Assembly (NCBI GenBank): GCA_964629015.1
Contig: CAZVMN010000002.1
Location: 248,001 to 312,000 of the forward strand
Reading direction: 5' to 3'
DNA: 64,000 bases
Source of the DNA: Oceanococcus sp964629015
GTDB taxonomy: Bacteria > Pseudomonadota > Gammaproteobacteria > Nevskiales > Oceanococcaceae
This document shows positions 45,370-54,121 of the stretch, piece by piece. Position 1 is the stretch's first letter; each line of letters begins with the position of its first letter. The position numbers and the translations under genes were made by a program. The notes under the pieces were generated by a model. The model did no database searches. It saw only the letters and a list, made by a program, of their open reading frames with translations, and had not been told where the DNA came from.

Positions 45370-46854
45370 TCAGTACACCCTCCGTAGCTGCCGGCGCTCA
45401 TCCCAAAGTGGCCAATCGTCACCCAAGGGATCGGGGTCGGACTGGCGAATGAAGTTGCCCAGCGCCACCGTCATCTGACGATGGATCAGTTCGCGGTCCG
45501 CCTGTGTCCGAGGCGACCACGCGAAGCGAAAGACATGCGCGCTATCGTCCTGAAAATTGCCGAACACAAACGGCACATCGAGACCATGACTCGCGCCGAG
45601 AAGCTCTCGCCAGGGAGAATCAAAATCCTCCCACTCGAACACGTAGCGGTAGACCGGCACACCGGCATCGACCAAGGCATCCGCCGCGCGCTTCAAACGG
45701 CGCTCCACCATGCGATTGAAGAACCCGCTAACCATGCTCAGCCGCAGATTGCCGAACCACGACAGCAGATCTCGACGCTGGATGTCCTGATGCTGCTGTA
45801 TCGCCGCCCAGAAGCCGTCACGATCGACCCGGCTATAGCGCAAGAACAAAAGCATGCTGGCTTCGTTCGCCACATTGGCGATCAGGGTCGGCACCGCGTT
45901 GATGAGTGCGCCATCACGGTTGTCGTCAAGCGGCAACACAGTGCCGTCGGCAAACTGACCCAAGGATTTCAGGCCCTGGCCCGCGGCCAGCACCTGTGCG
46001 GTGTCGAGCGCGCGGTAGTCAGCCGCCGTCTGCGGGCTCAAACCGGCGTCTTGAAGCTTTTGTGCAAAGACCTCACCGCGCTCGGCCACGTCTTTGCGGT
46101 TGTGGCTCATGGGTATGCCCGACAAAGACACCGCGCGGTCAAACAAACCCTCGGCCAAAGGTGATCGCATCAGTGACCACAAGCTGACCGCACCCGCAGA
46201 ATGGCCCATCAGCGTGACCGCATCCGCATCACCACCGAACGCCGCGATGTTGTCCTGAATCCAGTGCAAGGCCGCAATCTGATCCAGCAGACCGAATGCG
46301 CCGGAATCATCCAGTGCGTCGCCACTTTGCAAGGCCGACAAATACACACCACCGAATACGCCCAAACGGTACTGAATGGTCACCACCACAGCATCCAGTT
46401 CATAGGCCAAACGGCGACCGTTGTACGCGGGCAAAGACGCACTGCCCGCAACTCCTGCACCGCCGTGCACGAAAACCAACACCGGGCGGGGCTCAACCGC
46501 TGGCGAGGCGGGTCGCCAGATATTCAGATACAAACAATCTTCGTCGCCAAACACGGCGCCAAAGGTGGCTTCATCATCACTGGCGTAGAAATTGCCGGTC
46601 TGCGCACAAGCCGGAGCAAAATCCGTGGCCATCCTCACGCCCTTCCAGGACTCGACCGGCTGCGGCGCGCGCCAGCGCAAAGCCCCAAGGGGCGGCGCGG
46701 CGAATGGCAGCCCCAAGTAGTGCACGACCGGAAAACCATCATCCTCTGCCGCACCTTGCACGGTTCCAGCGGCGAGTTGAACCGTGGTGCCGGCCACACC
46801 CAAACCGGGCACACACAGCATGGCCAGCACAGCCCACAGGTGCCGGGCCTTCAT
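45370..46854 (-). CDS. Type-B carboxylesterase
   Basis: Exported esterase of about 494 residues, signal ending near GLGVAG. Motifs are YLGLPFAAPPLGALRWRAPQ, EDCLYLNIWRP and VFVHGGAGVAGS (oxyanion hole). The nucleophile elbow is GHSAG rather than the usual GESAG. The family cleaves carboxylic esters. It overlaps the upstream hydrolase stop (ATGA) and leads into the M28 gene, so the products probably act on one imported substrate. Confidence 0.9.
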   Translation of the reverse strand: MKARHLWAVLAMLCVPGLGVAGTTVQLAAGTVQGAAEDDGFPVVHYLGLPFAAPPLGALRWRAPQPVESWKGVRMATDFAPACAQTGNFYASDDEATFGAVFGDEDCLYLNIWRPASPAVEPRPVLVFVHGGAGVAGSASLPAYNGRRLAYELDAVVVTIQYRLGVFGGVYLSALQSGDALDDSGAFGLLDQIAALHWIQDNIAAFGGDADAVTLMGHSAGAVSLWSLMRSPLAEGLFDRAVSLSGIPMSHNRKDVAERGEVFAQKLQDAGLSPQTAADYRALDTAQVLAAGQGLKSLGQFADGTVLPLDDNRDGALINAVPTLIANVANEASMLLFLRYSRVDRDGFWAAIQQHQDIQRRDLLSWFGNLRLSMVSGFFNRMVERRLKRAADALVDAGVPVYRYVFEWEDFDSPWRELLGASHGLDVPFVFGNFQDDSAHVFRFAWSPRTQADRELIHRQMTVALGNFIRQSDPDPLGDDWPLWDERRQLRRVY

Positions 46855-47654
46855 GCTGCACACTCTACCGAACGCTCACTGAAAAAGCGTTGCAGAATCG
46901 AATTGAAAGCCTGCGGCCGTTCCGCCGTCACCGCGTGATGTGCATTGTCTATCACCACCAGACGCGCATCCGGTATGTCAGCGCAGTACGCACGCTTATC
47001 CTCCAGCGGCATATAGTCCTGATCGGCAGCCACCACCAGGACCGGACAAACAATCTGAGCGAGGCGCTCAGCGACCGTCCAGCCCACCAAACCACGCATC
47101 GCGGCCAAATAGCTGGCGCGATCATTGCGCGAAAAGCGCTCAATGAACTCAGCTTGCAAAGCATCCTGTCCGGGAAACAGACGTCCAGCGAGAATGCGCG
47201 CCATCCGCGGCAGCCCCAGTAGACGGACGATGGCGAAACGCTGAATCACCATCACACGATCGCGCCAATTGCGCACAACGAAGGCCGGCGCACTGTTCAC
47301 AATGGTGAGCGAACGGACCAGCTGAGGCTGGTCCACGGCAAGCTGGAACGACACGGCGCCGCCCATCGACAAGCCCACCACGTCAACCTGATCGATGCCT
47401 TCCTGGGCCAGCAGCGCAATCATATCGGCGGCATGCTGGGCTACTGAAATCACACCCGTGGCATGCAGCGATCCACCGTGCCCGCGAAGATCGGGCGCAA
47501 TCACGGTGTGCGCGGACGCCAGCGCCTCAATTTGTGGCTGCCAATCTTCGGCGCATGAGCCCAAACCATGAATCAGCAGAATGGCCGGCCCGGCGCCTGC
47601 GACGCAATATCTGAGATGTCCACCATCGCGTGGCAGCTTTCTTATGTCGTGCAC
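46851..47654 (-). CDS. Alpha/beta-hydrolase
   Basis: Cytosolic hydrolase of 267 residues with no signal. The oxyanion region is IHGLGSCAEDW, the Ser elbow is GLSMGG, and the C-terminal His is in DNAHHAVTAERP. It is the first gene of a five-gene unit: hydrolase, esterase, M28-like protein, TonB receptor, beta-lactamase-fold protein. The TetR gene at 47790 diverges from it. The substrate is unknown; lactones and esters are typical. Confidence 0.88.
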   Translation of the reverse strand: MHDIRKLPRDGGHLRYCVAGAGPAILLIHGLGSCAEDWQPQIEALASAHTVIAPDLRGHGGSLHATGVISVAQHAADMIALLAQEGIDQVDVVGLSMGGAVSFQLAVDQPQLVRSLTIVNSAPAFVVRNWRDRVMVIQRFAIVRLLGLPRMARILAGRLFPGQDALQAEFIERFSRNDRASYLAAMRGLVGWTVAERLAQIVCPVLVVAADQDYMPLEDKRAYCADIPDARLVVIDNAHHAVTAERPQAFNSILQRFFSERSVECAA

Positions 47655-47698
47655 GGCCTGTCTCCTCTGGTCTACGGCACTGCTTGTTTATCTACACT

Positions 47699-47734
47699 AA
47701 CGTTCGTTCCAATTTTTAGTCAATAGGTCAATAG
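47699..47734. promoter_or_regulatory. Candidate TetR operator and tandem repeat upstream of hydrolase operon
   Basis: AACGTTCGTT (47699-47708, arms AACG/CGTT) is followed by a tandem GTCAATAG pair (47719-47734). Both sit in the 135-base gap between the divergent hydrolase and TetR genes. Repeat binding by this TetR is inference. Confidence 0.35.
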
Positions 47735-47789
47735 AAGCGCAACAACTCAGGCGTTATGATGGGCCTGTCCACTGAAACCTTTGTTAAAC

Positions 47790-48449
47790 ATGTCCGTTGC
47801 CGCCAATCGCATCACCAGCAATCGCCGCATTGCCGCGCAAAGCTCTGACTTGCCGTCAGATGTGAATCTGCGTGGCGCACGTGGCCGCGTGCTGGTGTCT
47901 GCCCTGCACTTGTTCGCAGATTTGGGTTACGGCGGCACCTCGGTGCGCGATATCTGCGCACAAGCAGGGGTACAACCAACGACGTTGTATGCGCATTTTC
48001 CATCCAAGGAGGATGTGCTGGCCGAGCTGCTCAGGATCGGCCATGAGGAACACTTAAGCCGTCTTCAGTCGGCCCTGCTCGATGTCGATCCAGATCCCGC
48101 GACGCAGTTGCGTGCACTGGTGCGCGCCCACGTCAGCTCACACTGTCAGTACCCGATGCTCGCGGTCGTTGCCAGTGCTGAACTGCATGCCCTGTCGGAA
48201 GACAAATCGCAGTCGATATTGGCGATTCGCCGGCAGTCGGAATCCTTGCTCGTGGAGGTGCTCCAACGCGGCATAGCGCGGGAGCAGTTTCAGGTGACCG
48301 ACACCCTGTTGACGCTGCGCGCGATCAGCGCCATCGGCACCCGTGTGGCGTTCTGGTTCAGCCCCGACTGCGGACGCAGTGTCGAGCAGGTTGCCGACCA
48401 GTTCGCCGAGTTTGCCGCGCGTATCGTAGGGCTTCCACCCACGCTTTGA
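47790..48449 (+). CDS. TetR-family regulator
   Basis: 219-residue regulator. The HTH is LFADLGYGGTSVRDICAQAG then VQPTTLYAHFPSKEDVL, a clean TetR match. The C-terminal ligand domain is not assigned. It is divergent from the hydrolase operon and probably represses it. A hairpin lies after its stop. Confidence 0.9.
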   Translation: MSVAANRITSNRRIAAQSSDLPSDVNLRGARGRVLVSALHLFADLGYGGTSVRDICAQAGVQPTTLYAHFPSKEDVLAELLRIGHEEHLSRLQSALLDVDPDPATQLRALVRAHVSSHCQYPMLAVVASAELHALSEDKSQSILAIRRQSESLLVEVLQRGIAREQFQVTDTLLTLRAISAIGTRVAFWFSPDCGRSVEQVADQFAEFAARIVGLPPTL

Positions 48450-48457
48450 TGCGACCA

Positions 48458-48485
48458 CGCTGCGCCGTTTTGCATCGGCGCAGCG
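48458..48485. terminator. 10-bp stem-loop between convergent tetR and ilvD genes
   Basis: CGCTGCGCCG and CGGCGCAGCG pair around an 8-base loop. It lies between the convergent TetR and ilvD stops. There is no T-run, so it is a probable but weak bidirectional terminator. Confidence 0.6.
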
Positions 48486-48498
48486 GCTCTCGAATCCA

Positions 48499-50343
48499 TC
48501 AGTCGAGCAACGACAAATCCCGCACCGCGCCGCGATCCGCACTGGTGGTCAATTTGGCATACGCCTTCAGCGCGGTGGTGACCTTGCGCGGGCGCGCTTC
48601 GGCCGGCTTCCAGCCGAGTTGATCCTGTTCAGCACGACGCACCGCCAGTTCGTCTTCGCTGACCGCAATGCTGATCGTGCGATTGGGGATGTCGATGTCG
48701 ATGCGATCACCACTGCGGATCAAGCCGATGTTGCCGCCTTCAGCCGCTTCCGGTGACACATGACCAATCGACAACCCGGAGGTGCCACCCGAGAAGCGCC
48801 CGTCAGTGATCAGCGCGCAGGCTTTACCCAGGCCTTTGGATTTCAGATAGCTGGTCGGATAGAGCATTTCCTGCATACCGGGCCCGCCACGCGGCCCCTC
48901 GTAGCGGATGATGACCACATCACCCTCTTTGACCCGGCCATCGAGAATGGCCTGAACCGCATCGTCCTGACTTTCCAGCACCACGGCCGGCCCGCTGAAC
49001 TTGAGAATGCTCTCATCCACCCCGGCGGTTTTGACGATGCAGCCACGCTCGGCCAGATTGCCGAACAGCACGGCCAAACCACCATCCTGGCTGTAAGCGT
49101 GCTCAAGATCGCGAATGCAGCCGGTGCTGCGATCCACGTCCAGGTCCTCGTAACGGCAATCCTGAGAAAAGGCTTGGGTGGTGCGGATACCGGCCGGTCC
49201 GGCACGGTACAACTCGCGCACCGCCGCGTCGTTGCTCACGGCGATATCCCAATGATTCAAAGCGTCAGCCATGCTCGCGCTGTGCACGGTGCCGACACTG
49301 GCATCCAGCAGCCCGGCACGATTGAGCTCACCCAGAATGGCCATCACGCCGCCGGCGCGGTGCACATCTTCCAAATGAAAGTGACTGGATGGCGCGACCT
49401 TGCACAGGTTGGGCACCTTGCGCGACAGGCGATCGATGTCCTGCATGGTGAAATCGACCTCGCCTTCTTGCGCGGCAGCGAGCAGGTGCAGCACGGTGTT
49501 GGTCGATCCGCCCATCGCAATGTCCAGCGTCATCGCATTTTCAAACGCGCGCTTGCTCGCGATATTGCGCGGCAATACCGATTCATCATTCTGCGTGTAG
49601 TGCCGCTTGGCCAGCTCGACAACTGTCGCACCGGCACGACGGAACAGCGCTTCGCGATCTTTATGAGTCGCCACCAGCGAGCCATTTCCGGGCAGGGACA
49701 AGCCCAGCGCCTCGGTCAGGCAATTCATGGAGTTGGCCGTGAACATGCCCGAGCAGGAGCCACAGGTCGGACAGGCTGAACGCTCGATCTGATTGACGTC
49801 CTCATCCGACACGCTGTCATCGGCGGCGGCGACCATGGCATCGACCAGGTCAAGCGGGATGATGTCGTCGGAGTTGGCCAGCTTGGTTTTGCCGGCTTCC
49901 ATCGGCCCACCGGAGACGAACACCACCGGAATGTTCAGGCGCATCGCCGCCATTAACATGCCGGGGGTGATCTTGTCGCAATTGGATATGCACACCAGCG
50001 CATCAGCGGTGTGCGCATTGCACATGTATTCCACGCTGTCGGCGATGATGTCGCGTGACGGCAAGGAATACAGCATGCCGTCATGCCCCATGGCGATGCC
50101 GTCATCCACCGCAATGGTGTTGAACTCTTTGCCCACACCGCCAGCCTTCTCAATTTCCTCGATCACCAGCTGGCCCAGATCTTTGAGATGGACGTGGCCT
50201 GGCACGAATTGGGTGAACGAATTGGCCACGGCGATGATCGGTTTTTCAAAATCGCCGTCGTTCATGCCGGTGGCACGCCACAAAGCGCGAGCGCCGGCCA
50301 TATTGCGGCCATGTGTACTGGTGCGGGAACGATAATTCGGCAT
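48499..50343 (-). CDS. ilvD: Dihydroxy-acid dehydratase
   Basis: Fe-S dehydratase of about 614 residues, close to the E. coli length, catalysing the third step of branched-chain amino acid synthesis. The opening MPNYRSRTSTHGRNMAGA and the cysteines of VCISNCDKITPGM and CPTCGSCSGMFTANSMN are those of the bacterial 4Fe-4S class. ATG 50343 was chosen since the frame to 50421 crosses the operator region. Divergent from the LysR gene across a perfect palindrome, and not in an ilv operon. Confidence 0.97.
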   Translation of the reverse strand: MPNYRSRTSTHGRNMAGARALWRATGMNDGDFEKPIIAVANSFTQFVPGHVHLKDLGQLVIEEIEKAGGVGKEFNTIAVDDGIAMGHDGMLYSLPSRDIIADSVEYMCNAHTADALVCISNCDKITPGMLMAAMRLNIPVVFVSGGPMEAGKTKLANSDDIIPLDLVDAMVAAADDSVSDEDVNQIERSACPTCGSCSGMFTANSMNCLTEALGLSLPGNGSLVATHKDREALFRRAGATVVELAKRHYTQNDESVLPRNIASKRAFENAMTLDIAMGGSTNTVLHLLAAAQEGEVDFTMQDIDRLSRKVPNLCKVAPSSHFHLEDVHRAGGVMAILGELNRAGLLDASVGTVHSASMADALNHWDIAVSNDAAVRELYRAGPAGIRTTQAFSQDCRYEDLDVDRSTGCIRDLEHAYSQDGGLAVLFGNLAERGCIVKTAGVDESILKFSGPAVVLESQDDAVQAILDGRVKEGDVVIIRYEGPRGGPGMQEMLYPTSYLKSKGLGKACALITDGRFSGGTSGLSIGHVSPEAAEGGNIGLIRSGDRIDIDIPNRTISIAVSEDELAVRRAEQDQLGWKPAEARPRKVTTALKAYAKLTTSADRGAVRDLSLLD

Positions 50344-50417
50344 GAGATCAACCCCTGACTGGTATCGGGTTTGGAATGGAGCGCTATTGTGCTGCCATCT
50401 GGCCATATCATCCAATA

Positions 50418-50442
50418 CCATATAGCTAGATTGGCTATATGG
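50418..50442. promoter_or_regulatory. Perfect 9-bp inverted repeat between ilvD and LysR genes
   Basis: CCATATAGC and GCTATATGG flank a 7-base spacer. It lies 10 bases before the LysR ATG and 74 bases before the ilvD ATG. Shape and position fit a LysR-type binding site with autoregulation. Confidence 0.7.
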
Positions 50443-50452
50443 ATTGCGAATA

Positions 50453-51337
50453 ATGGAACTGCGCCAACTGCGCTACTTTGCGGCCATCGTGGAGGAAGGC
50501 AGCCTGTCTGCGGCAGCGCGGCGACTGCACATATCGCAGCCGCCTTTGTCCACCCAAATCAAAGCACTGGAATCCGATATTGGCGCGCAGCTGTTGGAGC
50601 GCAGCAATCGGGGGGTTACCCCAACAACCGCCGGCACCCTGTTTTACGCGGAGATTCGCACCCTGCTGTCGCGTTTGGAACAAGCCTGCGAACGGGCGCG
50701 ACTGGCGGATCGCGGCGACGTTGGCACCGTCCGTGTGGGATTTGTCTCGATTGCGGATTACAGCATCCTGCCCGCCGCACTGAAACGCTTCCGCGCGACC
50801 TACCCGCTCGCGGACGTGCATTTGGAAGAGTTGACCACCGACGCGCAGATCCGTGAATTGCATGCGGCACGTCTGGATCTGGCCATCGGTCTGGCACCGG
50901 TGGATGATGCTGACATCGCATTTTTGCCGCTGCATCGCGAGCCTCTGCTGCTGGCAGCCCCGTTGGATTGGCACAGTGAGACGCCGGTCGGCGACGGGAT
51001 AGATTTGAGCACGCTGGCCGACACCAATTTCATCGTGCCGCCACGTGACATCGCACCCGGCTTGTACGACTTGACCATCAGCCGTTGCCAGATGGCCGGT
51101 TTTTCACCCCGAATCTCGCAAAGTGCGCGTCAGATGCAAACCGTCATTGGACTGGTTTCAGCCGGCCTGGGCGTCGCACTGGTCCCGGCATCGGTGCAAA
51201 ACCTCAAGCGCCCCGGTGTGCAATACCGCGCCTTGCGCGGCACGCCCGCGCAGGTCGAACTGGGCATTCTCAAACTGCGCCACGCGCATAACCCGCTGGC
51301 CGACAACCTCATCCGCATTCTCGGCGCGAAGGCTTAA
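50453..51337 (+). CDS. LysR-family regulator
   Basis: 294-residue regulator. The N-terminal HTH is MELRQLRYFAAIVEEGSLSA followed by AARRLHISQPPLSTQIKALE, a strong LysR match. The effector domain is periplasmic-binding-like. The inducer is not known. Divergent from ilvD with a perfect palindrome between, so ilvD is a likely target. Its end overlaps the convergent DUF6151 gene by 4 bases. Confidence 0.93.
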   Translation: MELRQLRYFAAIVEEGSLSAAARRLHISQPPLSTQIKALESDIGAQLLERSNRGVTPTTAGTLFYAEIRTLLSRLEQACERARLADRGDVGTVRVGFVSIADYSILPAALKRFRATYPLADVHLEELTTDAQIRELHAARLDLAIGLAPVDDADIAFLPLHREPLLLAAPLDWHSETPVGDGIDLSTLADTNFIVPPRDIAPGLYDLTISRCQMAGFSPRISQSARQMQTVIGLVSAGLGVALVPASVQNLKRPGVQYRALRGTPAQVELGILKLRHAHNPLADNLIRILGAKA

Positions 51338-51951
51338 ACCGCCTGGGCTCCACACAAGCCACGGGCGGCTTGGCGTTCTTCGCGACTGAGAATTTTCACC
51401 TCGCAACACGGTTGCCCTTGATCATCGAACAGCACGGTACGGCGATGTTCACCGCGCAAACGCGCCAACAGCAGGCGGCCTGCGACCCGGGCAATCGCGG
51501 GCAGCGGAATCTTGTCGTGGGCTTTGATCTGGCTGCGCTCACCCAGCGCATCTTTGCCAAACACGGCGACCCGCTCCGCGCCCAGTTGTGCGCTGTCGCC
51601 GCGCCAGCATGATGCAATCAACGCCAGGAACGGCAGCTTGGGTGTGGCCATGGTGTTGGCGATGGGTGTGCGGCAACACCCGGCGTACCAGCGCAGCGGC
51701 CCTTTCGGGCTGAGGCGCAGCGCGGCGATCTTGTCCGCACCGCGAGTGAATTCCAGTCCGCCAGCGGTGGTTTCAAACAACGGCGTACCGCCATGTGCAT
51801 CCAGGACCTGATCAGCAACACCCAAGTGGTGGGCATAGCTTTGGCAATCCCGGCAATAGCAGCGCATGCGTTCACCGCGTGCGGGGGTGGCATCGTGCAG
51901 CACACCTTGGACTTCCCCACATTGGCAGCTGAACTCAAAATCCTTGGACAT
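51334..51951 (-). CDS. GFA/DUF6151-like zinc-binding protein
   Basis: 205-residue protein. Cysteine pairs FSCQCGEV and RMRCYCRDCQSYAHH, and LRWYAGCCRTPIAN, resemble the zinc-binding layout of GFA-fold and DUF6151 proteins. No activity is established for the family. ATG 51951 was chosen as the conserved part starts there; a 13-residue extension to 51990 is possible. It stands alone, convergent with the LysR gene. Confidence 0.75.
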   Translation of the reverse strand: MSKDFEFSCQCGEVQGVLHDATPARGERMRCYCRDCQSYAHHLGVADQVLDAHGGTPLFETTAGGLEFTRGADKIAALRLSPKGPLRWYAGCCRTPIANTMATPKLPFLALIASCWRGDSAQLGAERVAVFGKDALGERSQIKAHDKIPLPAIARVAGRLLLARLRGEHRRTVLFDDQGQPCCEVKILSREERQAARGLCGAQAV

Positions 51952-52103
51952 CAACCATCTCCTGGTCTGGCAGCGACGTTCGCCGCACATTCATCACGAG
52001 CAATGCAGTAGAAACCACATTGCCACGTGTGTCACCAAACGCACCTGAAACGCGTCACGAGAAGGCCAACATCGCCGCGATGGCCACGCTGTGACATGGG
52101 TGT

Positions 52104-52838
52104 TCAGTTGATGGCGTTTCGGACCATGTCCATACAGTGCAAACGCAGCAACGCGGCAGCGTCACGACAATTGCGGGCCATGGCCGCAGGTTGGTACTGG
52201 AGCAACATCACGGCAGGAGCACGACCGTATCCCAAGGCCATGGCCGGCACGCCGAGGTCCGCCGCCGCAGACAGCTCCAGCGGATGATCCGTAACAAGCA
52301 ACGTCCTCGCTGGACTGATTCCGCCATTGCGCAACAGCCCACTGAGCAGATGCGGGCGCATCAAGCCACTGCCGGAGCGCGCAGAACTGATGATCGAGCG
52401 TATCCCCGAGTCCGGGGCAAACTGCTTCATCAGCTTGAATGCCGGATCGCGGCCGATGTGGGTCATGTAGTGGACCTGCCAGTGCACGTTGCGCACTGCA
52501 TCCAGCACCGCTTGCGCGCCGGGGCGCAGTTGCGCCTGAAAGCGCCCCTGGCTGTCGAAATGATCCTGGTAAAGCTGTAAAGCTTGGCGGGTGGCATCCG
52601 GTTCACCTATCCAGCGAAACAGAACCGCCGAGACCGGTTCCCAACCCGCAACCCGGGAGAGTTCTTCGTCACTGACGCTCAAACCCAGACTGCGCACGGT
52701 AAAACGCAAACTGTCCTGCACACCCAGGGTGGAATCGAGAATCAAGCTCTCCAGATCGAGAACAACCTGACCGCCTCCGCAGACAGGTTCTTTTCGACGT
52801 GGTTGGAAGGACTCGCTGGCCTGAATCACTGTGCTCAT
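52104..52838 (-). CDS. HAD-superfamily protein with degenerate motifs
   Basis: 244-residue protein with a HAD-fold layout. Motif I reads VVLDLESLILDS where active members have DxDGTLxDS, so the second Asp is Glu and the Gly-Thr is lost. Motif II is MTHIG, the Lys of motif III seems to be absent (SGLMRPHLL), and motif IV VTDHPLELSAAADLGVPA keeps its Asp. Catalysis is doubtful. It follows the HmuY-like gene by 45 bases in the same direction as the heme operon. Confidence 0.6.
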   Translation of the reverse strand: MSTVIQASESFQPRRKEPVCGGGQVVLDLESLILDSTLGVQDSLRFTVRSLGLSVSDEELSRVAGWEPVSAVLFRWIGEPDATRQALQLYQDHFDSQGRFQAQLRPGAQAVLDAVRNVHWQVHYMTHIGRDPAFKLMKQFAPDSGIRSIISSARSGSGLMRPHLLSGLLRNGGISPARTLLVTDHPLELSAAADLGVPAMALGYGRAPAVMLLQYQPAAMARNCRDAAALLRLHCMDMVRNAIN

Positions 52839-52883
52839 GCTGATGGTCTCCGCTGTGTGTAATGAATCGCCTGTCTGAATAGT

Positions 52884-53177
52884 TCAGGGCGCAAGGGGGG
52901 CAAACTCGACACGCAGATGCGCGGCATTGCCGGCATCGTCGTGATAGCTCAGAAGCTGTAATTTCCACACATCGCCGACGGCATCTCGCACGACATAGAC
53001 CACATCGCGCGTACCGGTGACGAGCACGGGGTCAAGCTCGACCGACAAGTCACTGCCCGCTTCTGCCGGGAGCGTGATCGTCTGCAGCGCATCCGACGCA
53101 TCGTTGGCCAGCGCGGACAACGGCACCGATAATGTCAGCGCCAAGAGATAGCCAAAACAACGGCAAGATTTCGACAT
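52884..53177 (-). CDS. Small exported HmuY-like protein
   Basis: 97-residue protein with a signal peptide (YLLALTLSVPLSALA). The mature part YVVRDAVGDVWKLQLLSYHD followed by NAAHLRVEFAPL matches the C-terminal strands of HmuY heme-binding proteins, though the domain is much shorter than the full HmuY. Its ATG overlaps the hugZ stop by one base, so it is coupled to heme oxygenase. A role in heme binding is inferred from that pairing. Confidence 0.55.
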   Translation of the reverse strand: MSKSCRCFGYLLALTLSVPLSALANDASDALQTITLPAEAGSDLSVELDPVLVTGTRDVVYVVRDAVGDVWKLQLLSYHDDAGNAAHLRVEFAPLAP

Positions 53178-53905
53178 CAGGCGGCGCGGCGGGTACGCCA
53201 GTAGTCCGGCTTGCACATGGCGATGGTTTCTTCACGCAGTCGAGCGTTGGTCAGCACACTGCGTCGAAAAGCGAGACGATGAACATCCAGCCCCACGCGC
53301 AGATACAAGGCTTCCGAATCCACGCCGACCATGACCGGTGCGTGCTCCTGGCAGGCGATTCCGGCAAATTCGCAGTAGCGCTGCAACGCGTCGGCGTGGT
53401 CCTCGTTCATGTGAACGCAAGCCGCGGTTTCGGGTGCCCCTGAGAACGGATTGGCTTTCAGCGTGTCGTCCGGATCCAACCAGTGAATTCGACCAAACCC
53501 GCCGATGTAGCGGATCTTGACCGGCAGCAGCCGCCAGAAGCGAAAGTCGTGCGCGGTGAAATAGGTTTCCGCCTCGGGGTAGAAGCGCAGGTAACGTGCC
53601 GCCACCGCACTGACCCCGTGTTCCGACAGCGGCTCGGCGTCCGCGATCACACAGACACGACCCTGCGCCTGAATCTCGCCGCCCACACCTTCCACCACGG
53701 TCAAGCTGCAGCGTGAATCCTCTTGCAGATTCGCGGTGTGCTGCGCGATGTCGGAAATCAATATGACCGGATTGCCGTCACCATCCAGCACGTAAGGCGT
53801 GACGGACCCCAAGGGATAACCACGCACCTTGACGCTGAGTGACGACAGAATTCCGTATTGACGACTGCTCAGCAGTTGTTGTGCGTCGCGCGCAGCTTGA
53901 TGCAT
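53177..53905 (-). CDS. hugZ: HugZ-family heme oxygenase
   Basis: 242-residue heme-degrading enzyme. The N-terminal half has the flavin-binding-like split-barrel fold (GILSSLSVKVRGYPLGSVTP and LISDIAQHTANLQEDSRCSL), and the C-terminal DUF2470-type part has MNEDHADALQRYC and VGVDSEALYLRV. HugZ opens heme to release iron. A Fur-box-like palindrome lies 41 bases upstream. No heme receptor is adjacent. Confidence 0.9.
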   Translation of the reverse strand: MHQAARDAQQLLSSRQYGILSSLSVKVRGYPLGSVTPYVLDGDGNPVILISDIAQHTANLQEDSRCSLTVVEGVGGEIQAQGRVCVIADAEPLSEHGVSAVAARYLRFYPEAETYFTAHDFRFWRLLPVKIRYIGGFGRIHWLDPDDTLKANPFSGAPETAACVHMNEDHADALQRYCEFAGIACQEHAPVMVGVDSEALYLRVGLDVHRLAFRRSVLTNARLREETIAMCKPDYWRTRRAA

Positions 53906-53946
53906 GTGTCCCCCGGGAGGCGTACTGTTCTAAAGGCTATACGTTA

Positions 53947-53969
53947 TTGCGAATCATTCTTATTTGCAA
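53947..53969. promoter_or_regulatory. Fur box-like palindrome upstream of hugZ
   Basis: TTGCGAAT and ATTTGCAA flank CATTCTT, one mismatch in eight. The GCGAATCATTCTTATTTGC core resembles Fur sites of heme genes. It lies 41 bases upstream of hugZ and could also influence the divergent gene at 54122. Confidence 0.7.
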
Positions 53970-54121
53970 TATGCAATCACTGATTTCCTGCAACGTCGGA
54001 TCGCTGAGGTAGAATCTGCTCGCAGGTGACGCGCTGCTTCAGCGGGGCTCAATCGTCTGTTTGGCGCAGGGAAGCCGCCCTTTATCGCTTTAGTATTCGC
54101 GGCTCAGTGGTGACCCTTTTC

